This document shows, piece after piece, positions 44,665 through 53,997 of a stretch of 64,000 nt of DNA. This DNA is from Aureimonas sp. AU20 (lineage in GTDB: Bacteria; Pseudomonadota; Alphaproteobacteria; Rhizobiales; Rhizobiaceae): contig NZ_CP006368.1 in assembly GCF_001442755.1 (NCBI RefSeq), positions 186,001 to 250,000 on the forward strand, given 5' to 3'. Numbering within the stretch: the first letter of the stretch is position 1; each line of letters begins with the position of its first letter. Both the position numbers and the translations under genes were made by a program. The notes beneath the pieces were generated by a model that saw only the letters and a list, made by a program, of their open reading frames with translations, ran no database searches and was not told where the DNA came from.

Positions 44665-46269
44665 TCAGCCCGCTTCGCCGCCGTTCCGCCCTGAACCCAG
44701 GACCTCCGCCGCCCGCTCGGCGACGAGGATCACCGTGGCGTTGAGATTGGCGGAAATCATTCGGGGAAATACGGAAGCGTCGGCGACGTGAAGCCCATCC
44801 AGCCCTCGCACGGCGAAGGTTCGGGGATCGACCACGGCCTCTTCGTCCGTTCCCATCCGGCACGTGCTCGACGGGTGGTAGAGCGAGGTGCAATGGCCGC
44901 GCACATGCCAGGCGATCTCCGCGTCCGTGCGGCATTCGGCGGACGGGGTAAGTTCGCGATCGATCACATCTTTCAGCGGGGACGTGGCGGCGATCTCGCG
45001 GTTGATCTTCACGCCCTCGACAAGGGTGCTGAGGTCCCGGCCCGTCGGATCGGACGAGAAGTAGCGCGGGTCGATCGCGGGGGCCTCCAGCGGATCGGCC
45101 GAGCGAAGGCGGATCTCGCCCCGGCTTTCCGGGCGCTGCAGCGTCGCATAGAGCGAAAACCCCGATCCGTGGTGGAGAAAGCGGGAATAGTCGCGGTGCG
45201 CGCTGGCCACGCCATAGAGCTGGATGTCCGGTTCGACCTCTGGACGCGATCGGACATGCCCGCCCGCCGACACCCAGTTCGATGTGCGCGGTCCCGTCCG
45301 GCTTCGGGTCCATTCCTCCATCGTTTGGTCGAGATCGGCCTCGTTCATCTTGCCCCATCCGATCGGTCGGTTGGCCGCGAAGGAGATCACGACGTTCGGA
45401 TGATCCTGAAGGCTCTTGCCGACGCCGGGGAGATCGTGAACGGGCGCGACCCCGACCGCCCGAAGCTCGTCGGCAGGCCCGATCCCGGAGAGCATGAGGA
45501 GGTGCGGCGAGGCGATGGCGCCGGCAGACAGGATGACCTCCGAGGCGGCATAGGCCACCTGGGGGCGCCCTCCTCGAAGGTACTCGACGCCGACCGCGCG
45601 GCCGTTCTCGACGAGAATTCGGGTCGTCAGAACACCCGTCGCGACCGTCAGCCCCGGCCGGGCGAGGGCCGGCTCCAGATAGGCCTTGCCCGTGCCGAAG
45701 CGCTCGCCATGGCGGGTCGTCGTCTGGAAGAAGCCGACGCCGGCCTGGGAAGCGCCGTTGAAGTCGGGATTGCGGGCGTGGCCGGCGGCCATGGCGGCGG
45801 CGAGCCAGAGATGTTCTCCCTCGTCCGTATGCGAGGGGTCCTCGACGTCGAGCGGTCCGTCGGCGCCGTGCAGCGGGTCGTTGCCGAGACGGCGATTGCG
45901 CTCGAAACCGACGAAGCCCGGCAACACGTCGCGCCATCCCCATCCCGGGCAGCCCATGGCCTCCCAACCGTCATAGTCGGATGGAAGCCCCCGCATGTAG
46001 ATCATGGCGTTGAGCGCGCCGGAGCCGCCGACCATCCGGCCGCGCGGCCAGAAGATGCGCCGGCCTCGACAGCCCGGCTGGCGCTCGGTGTGGTAGCCCC
46101 AGTCGACGGACGTGTCGAACATCGTCGTCCAGTCGGACGGGATGCGGGAGGCAAGCGGCGGCGGGCCGCCGGCTTCGAGGAGGAGAATGCGCCGATCGGG
46201 ATCTTCCGAAAGGCGCCCGGCGAGCACGCAGCCCGCCGAGCCCGCGCCGACAATGATCGTGTCGTACAT
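44665..46269 (-). CDS. GMC-family FAD oxidoreductase (choline-dehydrogenase-like)
   Basis: Flavoprotein of 534 residues, ATG 46267-46269. The FAD motif is IIVGAGSAGCVLAGRLSE (5-22); FWPRGRMVGGSGALNAMIYM is the family's first GMC signature; the C-terminus has LYHPSSTCRMG and SANLNATVILVAERAAEV with the catalytic His and Asn. The open frame continues upstream through the next gene but that part is the ABM gene read in another frame. Last gene of the amidase/transporter operon; likely oxidises an alcohol released from the amide substrate. Confidence 0.88.
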   Translation of the reverse strand: MYDTIIVGAGSAGCVLAGRLSEDPDRRILLLEAGGPPPLASRIPSDWTTMFDTSVDWGYHTERQPGCRGRRIFWPRGRMVGGSGALNAMIYMRGLPSDYDGWEAMGCPGWGWRDVLPGFVGFERNRRLGNDPLHGADGPLDVEDPSHTDEGEHLWLAAAMAAGHARNPDFNGASQAGVGFFQTTTRHGERFGTGKAYLEPALARPGLTVATGVLTTRILVENGRAVGVEYLRGGRPQVAYAASEVILSAGAIASPHLLMLSGIGPADELRAVGVAPVHDLPGVGKSLQDHPNVVISFAANRPIGWGKMNEADLDQTMEEWTRSRTGPRTSNWVSAGGHVRSRPEVEPDIQLYGVASAHRDYSRFLHHGSGFSLYATLQRPESRGEIRLRSADPLEAPAIDPRYFSSDPTGRDLSTLVEGVKINREIAATSPLKDVIDRELTPSAECRTDAEIAWHVRGHCTSLYHPSSTCRMGTDEEAVVDPRTFAVRGLDGLHVADASVFPRMISANLNATVILVAERAAEVLGSGRNGGEAG

Positions 46270-46283
46270 CGCTGCGTCCGGTC

Positions 46284-46580
46284 CTATTTGGCGAAGAGCT
46301 CGTCTGCGGTGACCAAGACGACCTCCGCCGCCAGGATGGGCTTGGCGATGGAGAAGAAGCGCGCGACGGTGGGCGAGGCATTGTGCCTCGCCATCGCCGC
46401 CTCGTCCGCGAACCGCTCGTAGGTGGTGAAAAGAGCGGGATCGGCGGGGTCCTGCGAGACGAAGAACCCGACCGTGTCGGGTTCGCTCGCTCGGACATGC
46501 GCGGCGACCTCGAGCAGGGCGCTGCGCATCGTCTCCTCCTGGCCCGGCTTGACCCGGATCACGGCGCTGATCGACTTCAT
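46284..46580 (-). CDS. Antibiotic-biosynthesis-monooxygenase-domain protein
   Basis: Small ABM/ferredoxin-like alpha-beta protein of 98 residues (AVIRVKPGQEETMRSALLEV, then GFFVSQDPADPALFTTYERF, and a central ARHNAS). Such proteins are usually dimeric and are found as quinol or small-molecule monooxygenases or as stress proteins. It lies 9 bases after the amidase and 14 before the GMC gene, so it belongs to this pathway, but its reaction is unknown. Confidence 0.8.
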   Translation of the reverse strand: MKSISAVIRVKPGQEETMRSALLEVAAHVRASEPDTVGFFVSQDPADPALFTTYERFADEAAMARHNASPTVARFFSIAKPILAAEVVLVTADELFAK

Positions 46581-46589
46581 CGCCCCGCC

Positions 46590-48104
46590 TCAGAAGCTCT
46601 TCCAGTCGCCTTCGGCCTCGAAGGCCGCCGCCGCCTGATAGATCGTCGCCTCGGAATAGTCCTTGCCTGTCAGCATCAGCCCGACGGGCAGCCCGTCCAC
46701 GAGGCCGCAGGGGATCGACATGGAAGGGTGCCCGGTCACGTCCATCGGCGAGGTTGCCGACACCATCTCGAAGGCCCGCACGACCACCTCCTCCAACGGG
46801 GCGTCCTTGCCGGGGATCGGCGTGGCGACGCAGGGAAGCGTCGGGCACAGAAGAAGATCGTAGGAGGCGAAGACCGCCTCGTAGGCCGCCTTCATCTGGC
46901 GCGCCAGATTCTGGGCCTTGCCGTAGTACCGGCCGCGATAATGGGTCAGGCCCCATTGCCCCACCAGCATCGAGAGCTTCAGCGTCTTGGAGAGCTCGTC
47001 GGCCCGGTCGCGCCAGGCAGCGTGCGCGTCCATGAGACCGACATCGTAATAGCCTTTCCAGTTGAACCCCATGCCGTTGCCGAACATCATCTGCATGGTC
47101 AGGCCTTCCAGACCGATCGGGTTCCAGACGGCGGCCGTCAGCCTGTGTTCGGGGATAGAGACCTCCTCGACGATCGCCCCCATGGCCTCGAAGCGCGCGG
47201 CCCCGGCCCTGACCTTATCGGCCACGGCCGACTGCATACCGGGTATTTCGAAGCCTTCCTTCAGGATGCCGATCCTCAGGCCCTTGGCGCCCTTGCCGAG
47301 CGCCTCGGTGTAGGACGAGACCTCGGGGGCGTATTGGCGGGGGTCCATGCCGTCGGGGCCGGCCAGGACTTCGAGCAGCAGGGCGTTGTCGGCGACGTTG
47401 GCCGTCATCGGACCCGTATGGTCGATCGTGGATTCGATCGGCATGACGCCGGTATAGGGCACGAGCCCGTGCGTGCCCTTCATTCCGTAGACGCCGCAAT
47501 AGGAGGCGGGGATGCGGATCGAGCCGCCCTGGTCGCCTCCGATGGCCATGTCCACCTCGCCCGCCGCCACCAGCGCACCCGACCCCGAGGAGGAGCCGCC
47601 GGCCGAATAGCCATGCTTGTGCGGATTGTGGACGGGGCCGGGGTCGGACGTGTGGCTGCCGCCCGAAAGGCAGAAATGCTCGCAGACCGCCTTGCCCATG
47701 ATCGTGGCCCCGGCGTCCAGCATGCGGGTGACGATCGTGGCGTCGGCAAGGGGGATGAAGCCTTCCAGCGTTGCCGCGCCGTTCATCATCGGCACGCCCG
47801 CGAGGGAGACATTGTCCTTCAAGGCGACGGTCTTGCCCGCGAGCTTGCCCTCGGGCGCTCCTTTCACCTCGCTCTTGTAGTACCAGGCGCCAAGCTTGTT
47901 CTCCTCGCCCACCGGCCGGTAGCCCGGCGTGCGGGGATAGCGCACCGGCGGCACGAAGTCGGGCAGGGCGTCGACCGTGTCGTACGCGTCGAAATTGGCC
48001 TGCATCAGCTTGAGATAGGAGCCGGCCTCCTCCGGCGTCATGGTCATGCCGAGGCTGTCGGCGAGCGCCAGGACCTGGTCGGCATTCGGGCGGGTGATGG
48101 GCAT
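46590..48104 (-). CDS. Amidase, nitrile-pathway (RhAmidase-like) type
   Basis: Amidase-signature hydrolase of 504 residues; ATG 48102-48104 follows GGAGG. The Ser-cisSer-Lys triad is Lys96 (TVALKDN), Ser171 ([10 protein letters not shown]) and Ser195 (QGGSIRIPA); these numbers coincide with those known for Rhodococcus RhAmidase, and the length is nearly the same. It hydrolyses an aliphatic or aromatic amide to acid and ammonia. It lies directly downstream of a Urt/Fmd-type transporter, supporting uptake and hydrolysis of an amide. No nitrile hydratase gene is in the window. Confidence 0.93.
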   Translation of the reverse strand: MPITRPNADQVLALADSLGMTMTPEEAGSYLKLMQANFDAYDTVDALPDFVPPVRYPRTPGYRPVGEENKLGAWYYKSEVKGAPEGKLAGKTVALKDNVSLAGVPMMNGAATLEGFIPLADATIVTRMLDAGATIMGKAVCEHFCLSGGSHTSDPGPVHNPHKHGYSAGGSSSGSGALVAAGEVDMAIGGDQGGSIRIPASYCGVYGMKGTHGLVPYTGVMPIESTIDHTGPMTANVADNALLLEVLAGPDGMDPRQYAPEVSSYTEALGKGAKGLRIGILKEGFEIPGMQSAVADKVRAGAARFEAMGAIVEEVSIPEHRLTAAVWNPIGLEGLTMQMMFGNGMGFNWKGYYDVGLMDAHAAWRDRADELSKTLKLSMLVGQWGLTHYRGRYYGKAQNLARQMKAAYEAVFASYDLLLCPTLPCVATPIPGKDAPLEEVVVRAFEMVSATSPMDVTGHPSMSIPCGLVDGLPVGLMLTGKDYSEATIYQAAAAFEAEGDWKSF

Positions 48105-48187
48105 ACGGCCTCCTTCTCGCGGTGTGCGAGCTTGACGGGATGGGGTTGGGACGGGCGCCGGGCTAGCGGAGCGCGGCGGTGACGGGA

Positions 48188-48889
48188 TCAGGCGGCGGCC
48201 ATGCCGACGCGCCCGGCCAGGAGATCCTGGCGGCTGACCTCGCCCGTGATGCGGCCCTTGGTGATGCCGAGGACCCGGTCGGAGAGCGAGGTGATGAATT
48301 CGAGGTTCTGCTCGACGATGATCATCGAGAGGCTCCAGCGCTGCTTGAGACCGAGCAGCGTCTCGATGATCTCCTCGATGATCGAGGGCTGGATGCCCTC
48401 GGTCGGCTCGTCCAGGAGGATCAGCTTCGGCTTGGTGCAGAGGCAGCGGGCAAGCGCCAGAAGCTGCTGCTCCCCGCCGGACAGCGCGCCGCCGCGCCGG
48501 TCGAGGAGACGCACGAGACGCGGGAAATCCGTCAGCACGTCTTCGATGATCGCCGGGTCCTCCCGCTTCGAACTCGCCAGCCCCATGCGCAGGTTTTCGC
48601 GCACCGTGAGCGTGGGGAAGATCTCGCGCCCCTGCGGCACGAGGCCGAGGCCGAGGCGCGAGCGGCTGTGGGTCGATCGCTTCGTGATGTCCTCGCTGTT
48701 GAAGCGGACCGAGCCGCCGGTGGCGGCGAGTTGCCCCATCAGCGTCTTCATCAGGGTCGTCTTGCCCATGCCGTTGTGACCGAGAATGCCGAGGAACTCG
48801 CCCTGCGCCATGTGAAAATCGATGCCGGTCAGGATCGGGACGCGCCCGTAGCTGGCCTTGAGGCCGGAAACGTCGAGAAGCGCTTGCAT
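48188..48889 (-). CDS. Amide/urea/branched-chain-type ABC transporter ATPase (LivF/UrtE-like)
   Basis: ABC ATPase of 233 residues with Walker [16 protein letters not shown] and Walker [31 protein letters not shown] and [15 protein letters not shown] are the UrtE/FmdF flavour rather than typical LivF. Its start shares one base with the stop of the upstream ATPase (TGATG). Energises the UrtB/C-like permeases. Confidence 0.9.
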   Translation of the reverse strand: MQALLDVSGLKASYGRVPILTGIDFHMAQGEFLGILGHNGMGKTTLMKTLMGQLAATGGSVRFNSEDITKRSTHSRSRLGLGLVPQGREIFPTLTVRENLRMGLASSKREDPAIIEDVLTDFPRLVRLLDRRGGALSGGEQQLLALARCLCTKPKLILLDEPTEGIQPSIIEEIIETLLGLKQRWSLSMIIVEQNLEFITSLSDRVLGITKGRITGEVSRQDLLAGRVGMAAA

Positions 48890-49617
48890 CAGGCGGCCAC
48901 CTTCTTGCCGAGATAGACGTCGCGAACGCGGGTGTCGGCCAGGACCTTGTCGATCGTGTCCTCCATCATGATCCGGCCCTGATGGAAGACCGTGACCGTC
49001 CGGGCGATCATCTTGATGAAAGCCATGTCGTGCTCGACCACGACGATGGCCCGCGTGAGATTGATCTCGTGGATGATCTCCGCCGTACGATGGGTTTCCT
49101 CGTCGGTCATGCCGGCGGCGGGCTCGTCGAGGAGAATGAGCTCGGGATCGCCGGCGAGCACGGTGCCGATCTCGACCCATTGGCGCTGGCCGTGCGACAA
49201 CTGGCCGACGATGGCGTTCGCGTGAGGGCCGAGGCGGATCTTCTCCAGAATCTCGTCCACGATCGGGTTGATCCTGCGCGGCGTCGCCTTGCGGCGGGCG
49301 GCCAGCCAGATGTTCTCGCGCACCGTGAGGCCGTTGAAGACGTTGGGCACCTGCGTCTTGATGCCGATGCCCATGCGGGCGATTTCGTGCGAGGCCCTTC
49401 CCGCGACCGGCTGCCCGCGAAAGGCGATGGTGCCGGCGCTGGGGACGAGCTGCCCGGTAAGCATCTTGAAGAAGGTGCTCTTTCCCGCCCCGTTCGGGCC
49501 GATCAGGCAGCGAAGCTCCATTTCGCCGAGCGTGAAGTCGACCCCGTCATTGGCGACGACGCCGCCGAAGCGCATCGTCAGGCCTTGCGTCTGCAGAAGT
49601 GGAACGAGGGTGCTCAT
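48889..49617 (-). CDS. Amide/urea/branched-chain-type ABC transporter ATPase (LivG/UrtD-like)
   Basis: ABC ATPase of 242 residues from ATG 49615-49617, one base downstream of the permease stop; a second ATG 21 bases upstream (49638) is in frame but less well placed. Walker A GPNGAGKS, signature LSHGQRQW and Walker [25 protein letters not shown] is diagnostic of the UrtD subgroup. [13 protein letters not shown] is near the C-terminus. Confidence 0.9.
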   Translation of the reverse strand: MSTLVPLLQTQGLTMRFGGVVANDGVDFTLGEMELRCLIGPNGAGKSTFFKMLTGQLVPSAGTIAFRGQPVAGRASHEIARMGIGIKTQVPNVFNGLTVRENIWLAARRKATPRRINPIVDEILEKIRLGPHANAIVGQLSHGQRQWVEIGTVLAGDPELILLDEPAAGMTDEETHRTAEIIHEINLTRAIVVVEHDMAFIKMIARTVTVFHQGRIMMEDTIDKVLADTRVRDVYLGKKVAA

Positions 49618-49618
49618 C

Positions 49619-50668
49619 TCACTTGGCTCCAGCTGCATGGGGTTCGCTCGCCAGCGACTTGGCGTCCCGGCGCGGCCGGCCCAAGCGCGCGAGGCGCAGG
49701 AGCCCGTCGCGGATCGTCGGCACGATGCCTTGCGGCAGGAGCAGGACGAAGGCCACGAGAATGACGCCGAGCACCAGATTGGCGTTGAAGGCCTGCTGCG
49801 AGCCGATCTGGCTGACGAGATACTGGATGAGGAAGCAGCCGACGATCGGCCCCAGCAGCGTGCCGAGCCCGCCGATCGTGATCCAGATGATGATCTCCGC
49901 CGAGATCGAGAGGGAGAAGATCGTGGGTCCGACGAAGGCGCCCCAATTGACGTAGAGCGCGCCCGCGAGCCCCGCGACCGCCCCGCCGACGACGAAGACG
50001 CCGAGCTTGATGATCCGCGGATCGTAGCCGAGCAGGGCGGCGCGCGTCTCGTTCTCCCGCACAGCGACGGCGACGCGGCCGAAGGAACTGGCCAGAAGAA
50101 GCCGCAGGAGAAGATAAACGCCGATCAGCGCGCCCGCCGTCACCCACCAGGAGGCTTCCGGCGAAAGGATGTCGCTGGGGCTATAGGGCATGTTGAAGGT
50201 CGGCACGGCCGGGATTCCGTTGAAACCGCCGAGCCGCGCGGTGCCGATCGTGTAGCTGTCGCCGGCGGTGGAGTTGACGACGTTGAACAGGATCAGGGTG
50301 ACGGTCAGCGTGATGACGCCGAGATAGACTTCGCTGATGCGCCCGTAGAAGACGAAGTATCCCAGAGCCGCCGCGAAGAGGCCGGGTACCAGCACGGCCA
50401 GGAGAATGGCGTTGGTGCTGTCGCCGAAATTGATCGCGGCGATCGCGTAGGCATAGGCGCCGAGGCCGAAGAACGCGGTCTGCCCGAAGGAAAGAATGCC
50501 GCCGAAGCCCCAGATGAAAGCGAGGCTGAGCGACAGGACGCCCATCGCGGCGAACAGCGTCACCTGCATGAGGGTGAAGAGATCCATGTAGCTCGGCAGC
50601 GCGACGACGAGGAGGATCGCGGCCAGGAGGGCGAGCGACTGGAGGGCGAGCGAGGTCTGGCGCGTCAT
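49619..50668 (-). CDS. Amide/urea-type ABC transporter permease (LivM/UrtC-like)
   Basis: Polytopic permease of 349 residues, start ATG 50666-50668 overlapping the upstream stop (TGATG). FGQTAFFGLGAYAYAIAAIN and VGGAVAGLAGALYVNWGAFV are characteristic, and the C-terminus ends with a basic/Ala-rich tail. FIWGFGGILSFGQ places it near UrtC/FmdE. The open frame extends to 51574 but that part is antisense/shadow of the UrtB-like gene. Confidence 0.9.
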   Translation of the reverse strand: MTRQTSLALQSLALLAAILLVVALPSYMDLFTLMQVTLFAAMGVLSLSLAFIWGFGGILSFGQTAFFGLGAYAYAIAAINFGDSTNAILLAVLVPGLFAAALGYFVFYGRISEVYLGVITLTVTLILFNVVNSTAGDSYTIGTARLGGFNGIPAVPTFNMPYSPSDILSPEASWWVTAGALIGVYLLLRLLLASSFGRVAVAVRENETRAALLGYDPRIIKLGVFVVGGAVAGLAGALYVNWGAFVGPTIFSLSISAEIIIWITIGGLGTLLGPIVGCFLIQYLVSQIGSQQAFNANLVLGVILVAFVLLLPQGIVPTIRDGLLRLARLGRPRRDAKSLASEPHAAGAK

Positions 50669-51534
50669 CACAGCGTGCCCTTGAAGAAGCGGCCGGAAAT
50701 GCCCTGCGGCAGGAGCCGGATGAGCAGGATCGCGGACAGGAACAGGATGACCTCGCCATAGACCGGCGTGGTGAGATAGGCGCCCATCTGGTTGACGAGG
50801 CCGAAAAGCCCGGCCGCCGAAGCGGTGCCGGAGATGATCGCCGCGCCGCCGCCGACGACGGTGATGAAGCTCTTGGCGACGAAGGCCGAGCCCATGACCG
50901 GGGTGATGCCCGAGACGGGCGCCAGAAGCCCGCCGGCAAGGCCCGTGACGGCCGCGCCGAGGGCGAAGGTGGCCATGTAGATGTGGGCGGTGTTGACCCC
51001 CAGCGTGGCGGCCATGCCGGGGTTCTGCATCACGGCGCGAGCGACGAGGCCGAACCGCGTGAAGCGCATGACGCCGTAGACGAGGGCCATCATCGCCAGG
51101 GCCATCGCGACCAGGAAGATCGTGTACCAGGACGAGCGATAGGCGCCGATCTCGAAGCCGCCGAGCGGGGTGGGCACGCCGTTGATCGTGTTGCCGAAGA
51201 GAGTGGTCACCAGCCCGATCAGGAACAGGCTGAGGCCCCAGGTCGCCAGCATGGAATCCACGAGCCGCCCGTAGAGGAAGCGGATCAGGCAGCGCTCGAT
51301 GACGAGTCCGACGAGGCCGACGAAGACCGGGGCGACCACCAGCATCGCGATCCAGATGTTGAGGCCGGCATTGGTGGACAGGACCGTGGCATAGGCGCCG
51401 AGCATCACGAACTCGCCATGCGCCAGATTGATGATCTTCATCATGCCGAAGATGATCGCGAGACCGAGGCAGAGGAGGAAAAGCGAGGCCGCGCCGTTCA
51501 GAACGTCGAGCGCGAGAATGACGGAAAGATCCAT
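50668..51534 (-). CDS. Amide/urea-type ABC transporter permease (LivH/UrtB-like)
   Basis: Polytopic permease of 288 residues, ATG 51532-51534. LGLAIIFGMMKIINLAHGEF is the LivH/UrtB hallmark, followed by VMLGAYATV and a C-terminal LIRLLPQGISGRFFKGTL. It is the short form (LivH size); the long N-terminal extension of cyanobacterial UrtB is missing. It lies 58 bases after the binding-protein gene, across a hairpin. Confidence 0.9.
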   Translation of the reverse strand: MDLSVILALDVLNGAASLFLLCLGLAIIFGMMKIINLAHGEFVMLGAYATVLSTNAGLNIWIAMLVVAPVFVGLVGLVIERCLIRFLYGRLVDSMLATWGLSLFLIGLVTTLFGNTINGVPTPLGGFEIGAYRSSWYTIFLVAMALAMMALVYGVMRFTRFGLVARAVMQNPGMAATLGVNTAHIYMATFALGAAVTGLAGGLLAPVSGITPVMGSAFVAKSFITVVGGGAAIISGTASAAGLFGLVNQMGAYLTTPVYGEVILFLSAILLIRLLPQGISGRFFKGTL

Positions 51535-51562
51535 GGACAGAACCGCGTCGGGAGTGGGAGAC

Positions 51563-51582
51563 GCGGGGGGCCATGCCCCCGC
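51563..51582 (-). terminator. GC-rich hairpin after the amide binding-protein gene
   Basis: GCGGGGG (51563-51569) and CCCCCGC (51576-51582) form a perfect 7-base stem with a 6-base loop in the 58-base gap between the binding protein and the first permease. No T-run. Its position resembles the hairpins at 32756 and 59727. Confidence 0.5.
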
Positions 51583-51592
51583 ATGGCGAAGC

Positions 51593-52831
51593 TCAGATCG
51601 AAATCTCGTACTGCTTGTTGTCGCCGGGGTTCTTCACGAGGTCGCAGACGGCGGCGGTGTCGAGCGGCTTGGCGTCGGTGTAGGTCTCGAGGACGTTCCA
51701 CTTCCGCTCTTTCACATCCGCCAGATAGGCGTTGCGCGTGGTGTGGTGGGTCGGATGATCGATCGTGACCTTGCCGCTCGGACCGTCGAAGGACAGGCCC
51801 GTCTCCAGGGCCTCGATCACCGCCATGCGCTCGATCGTGCCCGCCTTCTTCACGGCCTCGGCCCAGAGGTGGAAGCCCTCATAGGTGCCGCAGGCGAGCT
51901 CGCTGATATAGGGAATGGAGGGCGACGCCTTCTTCAGCGCGCCGACATAGGCCGTGCTGGCCGGCGTCGTCAGTTCCTCGAAATAGCCGTAGGCGCCGAT
52001 GATGCCGTCGCTTTCGGCCGCGTCCAGCGTCGAGGGTTCGTTGACGAGGCCGAAGGTGGTGGAGGCGATCGGGATCTGGCTCTTCATCCCCGCCGACGCC
52101 CATTGGCGATAGAAGGCGGTGTGATTGCCGCCGACCAGCGCCGACAGGATGAGATCGGGCTTGGCGGCCTGAATCTTGGAGATGGTCGGCCCGAAATTGG
52201 TCACGTCCAGAGGAAAGAAGTCGACCGACAGGGTCTCCCCGCCATGGTCCTTGACGTATTTCTGCATCCACTTGGCGGTGATCTGGCCGTAATTGTAGTC
52301 GGCCGCGATGATGTAGACGCGCTTGCCGCTCTTTCCCATAGCGTAGGGCACGAGCTTCTCGACCGTCTGCGCCGGCGTCGTGCCGGTGCAGAACGTGTTG
52401 CGGTCGCACACGCCGCCTTCATAGAGCGTGTTGTAGAAGTAGAGCGTGCGAAAGCGCGAGAAGGTCGGCCGCACGGCCTCGCGGGAGGCGGAGGTGATGC
52501 CGCCGTGGACCACGGCCACCTTGTCGCGCACGGCGAGTTGCTGGGCATATTGCGAATACATCTGGATGTTCGATTGCGTGTCGTAATGCACCAGCTTGAG
52601 CGGGCGTCCCAGGAGCCCGCCGGCCGCGTTGACCTCCGAGATTCCGAGATTGAGGCTCTCCACCATCGGCACGCCGGATGCGGCGATCGGGCCGGACTGG
52701 TCGTGGAGGGAGCCGACGAGGATCGGATCCTCCTGGCCGAAGGCGCCGCGCGTGAAGATCGCCGGCGAAGCGAGCGTCGCAGCGGCGAAGGTCGCGGACG
52801 AGCGCAGGAAGTGACGACGGGAAATGACCAT
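51593..52831 (-). CDS. Amide/urea-type ABC transporter binding protein (UrtA/FmdD-like), Tat-exported
   Basis: Type I binding protein of 412 residues. ATG 52829-52831 is followed by ISRRHFLRSSATFAAATLAS, a twin-arginine signal (SRRHFL), so it is exported folded. The mature part starts PILVGSLHDQSGPIAASG, typical of the UrtA/AmiC/FmdD group. IPIASTTFGLVNE and ELACGTYEGFHLW follow. The ligand is probably a short amide or urea derivative, because an amidase closes the operon. Confidence 0.9.
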   Translation of the reverse strand: MVISRRHFLRSSATFAAATLASPAIFTRGAFGQEDPILVGSLHDQSGPIAASGVPMVESLNLGISEVNAAGGLLGRPLKLVHYDTQSNIQMYSQYAQQLAVRDKVAVVHGGITSASREAVRPTFSRFRTLYFYNTLYEGGVCDRNTFCTGTTPAQTVEKLVPYAMGKSGKRVYIIAADYNYGQITAKWMQKYVKDHGGETLSVDFFPLDVTNFGPTISKIQAAKPDLILSALVGGNHTAFYRQWASAGMKSQIPIASTTFGLVNEPSTLDAAESDGIIGAYGYFEELTTPASTAYVGALKKASPSIPYISELACGTYEGFHLWAEAVKKAGTIERMAVIEALETGLSFDGPSGKVTIDHPTHHTTRNAYLADVKERKWNVLETYTDAKPLDTAAVCDLVKNPGDNKQYEISI

Positions 52832-52953
52832 GTGAGCGTCCCGGAAAACGGAGCCGGACATCGGCGAACAAGGCCAGTTCAGTCAAAATTATTTCACTTG
52901 GCAAGTAATTATTGCGGTGCGGCTCCTAATTTTTTGGCGACGTATGAAAATGA
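52832..52953. promoter_or_regulatory. AT-rich leader upstream of the amide transporter operon
   Basis: Between the two binding-protein genes lies a short AT-rich region (about 52885-52950) that contrasts with its surroundings. It includes ACTTG-G-CAAGT at 52896-52906, flanked by two copies of AATTAT, and a TTGCCA on the minus strand. This is a likely promoter/operator for the transporter operon, so the upstream AmiC-like gene may be transcribed separately or read through. Confidence 0.45.
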
Positions 52954-53997
52954 TTAACTTGTGGGCAGTACGGTGAAATCGTAACCGTCCACCCGCGCGA
53001 AATGGATCGGCTGCCGGGCGCCGGCGATGGGATCGCGATCCTCTCCGCGCGCCGTCCTATGCTGGCGCGTGCGGCCGAGTTCTCGCGAAACCGCACCCGC
53101 GTTGAGCGTGTTTGCCGCTTCGATCAGCGAGCCCAGGCAGTGGACGCCCTCGTAGCAGGACTGGCCGAAAGCGTTGGCGGGCGGTGGGGATTCGCCGTGC
53201 AGGCGGTGGTAGCGTTCCAGAAAGGCGCCGTTGTTGCGAGAGGCGACGGCGCCGAAATAGGCCGACGAGGCATAGAGATTGTCGGTCGCCCGCTCGCCGA
53301 TCCCGTAGAGGATCGTCTCGTCCAAGGCGGGCGTGAACCGCAGGGCACGGGATGTAAGGCCCGCGTCCGAGAAGGCTCTGTGGAAGGCGATGGCTTCCGA
53401 GCCGAGAAAGAAAGGCAGAACCACGTCGGCCCGGCTGGCGGCGATGCAGGCCAGCAGCTCGTGGTAGCTCTGGTCGCCGAGCGGCAGGTAGCGCTCGCCG
53501 ACGACGGAGCCGACCGAGGAGTGACCGATCATGGCGCGGGCGACGGCGAGGCTTGCGCGCGGCCAGATATAGTCGTTGCCGCAGAGGAAAAAGCGTTTGG
53601 GCGCGCCATGGCCTTTGAACCACTCGATGGCCGGCCCCAACAGTTCGCGCGCGGTTTCGCCGGTGGTCACGATCCCCTTGTCGCGCTCGAACCCCTCGAA
53701 TTGCGGCGTATAGACGAAGGGGACGCGGCGACCGATCGCCCGCGCGACGGGCGTGCGCGCATAGCTTGGAAACATCCCGACGATCGCTTCAACGCCGCGC
53801 TCGCCGATGGCCTCTTCGGCGGCGGAGGCCGCGCTCGCGCCGCTCGCCCCCGCATCGATCGAGACGAGTTCGACCGGCTGGCCGAGGACGCCGCCCCGCT
53901 CGTTCAATTCGAGAACCGCCAGCTCCGCGCAGCAGATGGCCGACGCGGCCCAAAGACCGCTGGGGCCTTGTTGTGGAACGAGCAAGCCCAGTTTCAT
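52954..53997 (-). CDS. Leaderless AmiC-like amide-binding protein
   Basis: Type I periplasmic-binding-protein fold of 347 residues starting at ATG 53995-53997 (GGAAGGA upstream), but with no signal peptide: the fold begins at once, MKLGLLVPQQGPSGLW. Residues such as FLCGNDYIWPRAS and VLPFFLGSEAIAFHRAF are typical of the AmiC/UrtA group. A cytoplasmic binding protein next to an amidase and amide transporter recalls Pseudomonas AmiC, the amide sensor that silences AmiR. No AmiR-like antiterminator is in the window, so its partner is unknown. The C-terminal 40 residues are divergent. Confidence 0.8.
   Translation of the reverse strand: MKLGLLVPQQGPSGLWAASAICCAELAVLELNERGGVLGQPVELVSIDAGASGASAASAAEEAIGERGVEAIVGMFPSYARTPVARAIGRRVPFVYTPQFEGFERDKGIVTTGETARELLGPAIEWFKGHGAPKRFFLCGNDYIWPRASLAVARAMIGHSSVGSVVGERYLPLGDQSYHELLACIAASRADVVLPFFLGSEAIAFHRAFSDAGLTSRALRFTPALDETILYGIGERATDNLYASSAYFGAVASRNNGAFLERYHRLHGESPPPANAFGQSCYEGVHCLGSLIEAANTLNAGAVSRELGRTRQHRTARGEDRDPIAGARQPIHFARVDGYDFTVLPTS

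Noticed and set aside
46270..46956. N-terminal extension of the GMC frame that could be read as a fused protein
   Set aside because: The FAD fold starts at the ATG at 46269 and the extension overlaps the ABM and amidase genes in another frame.
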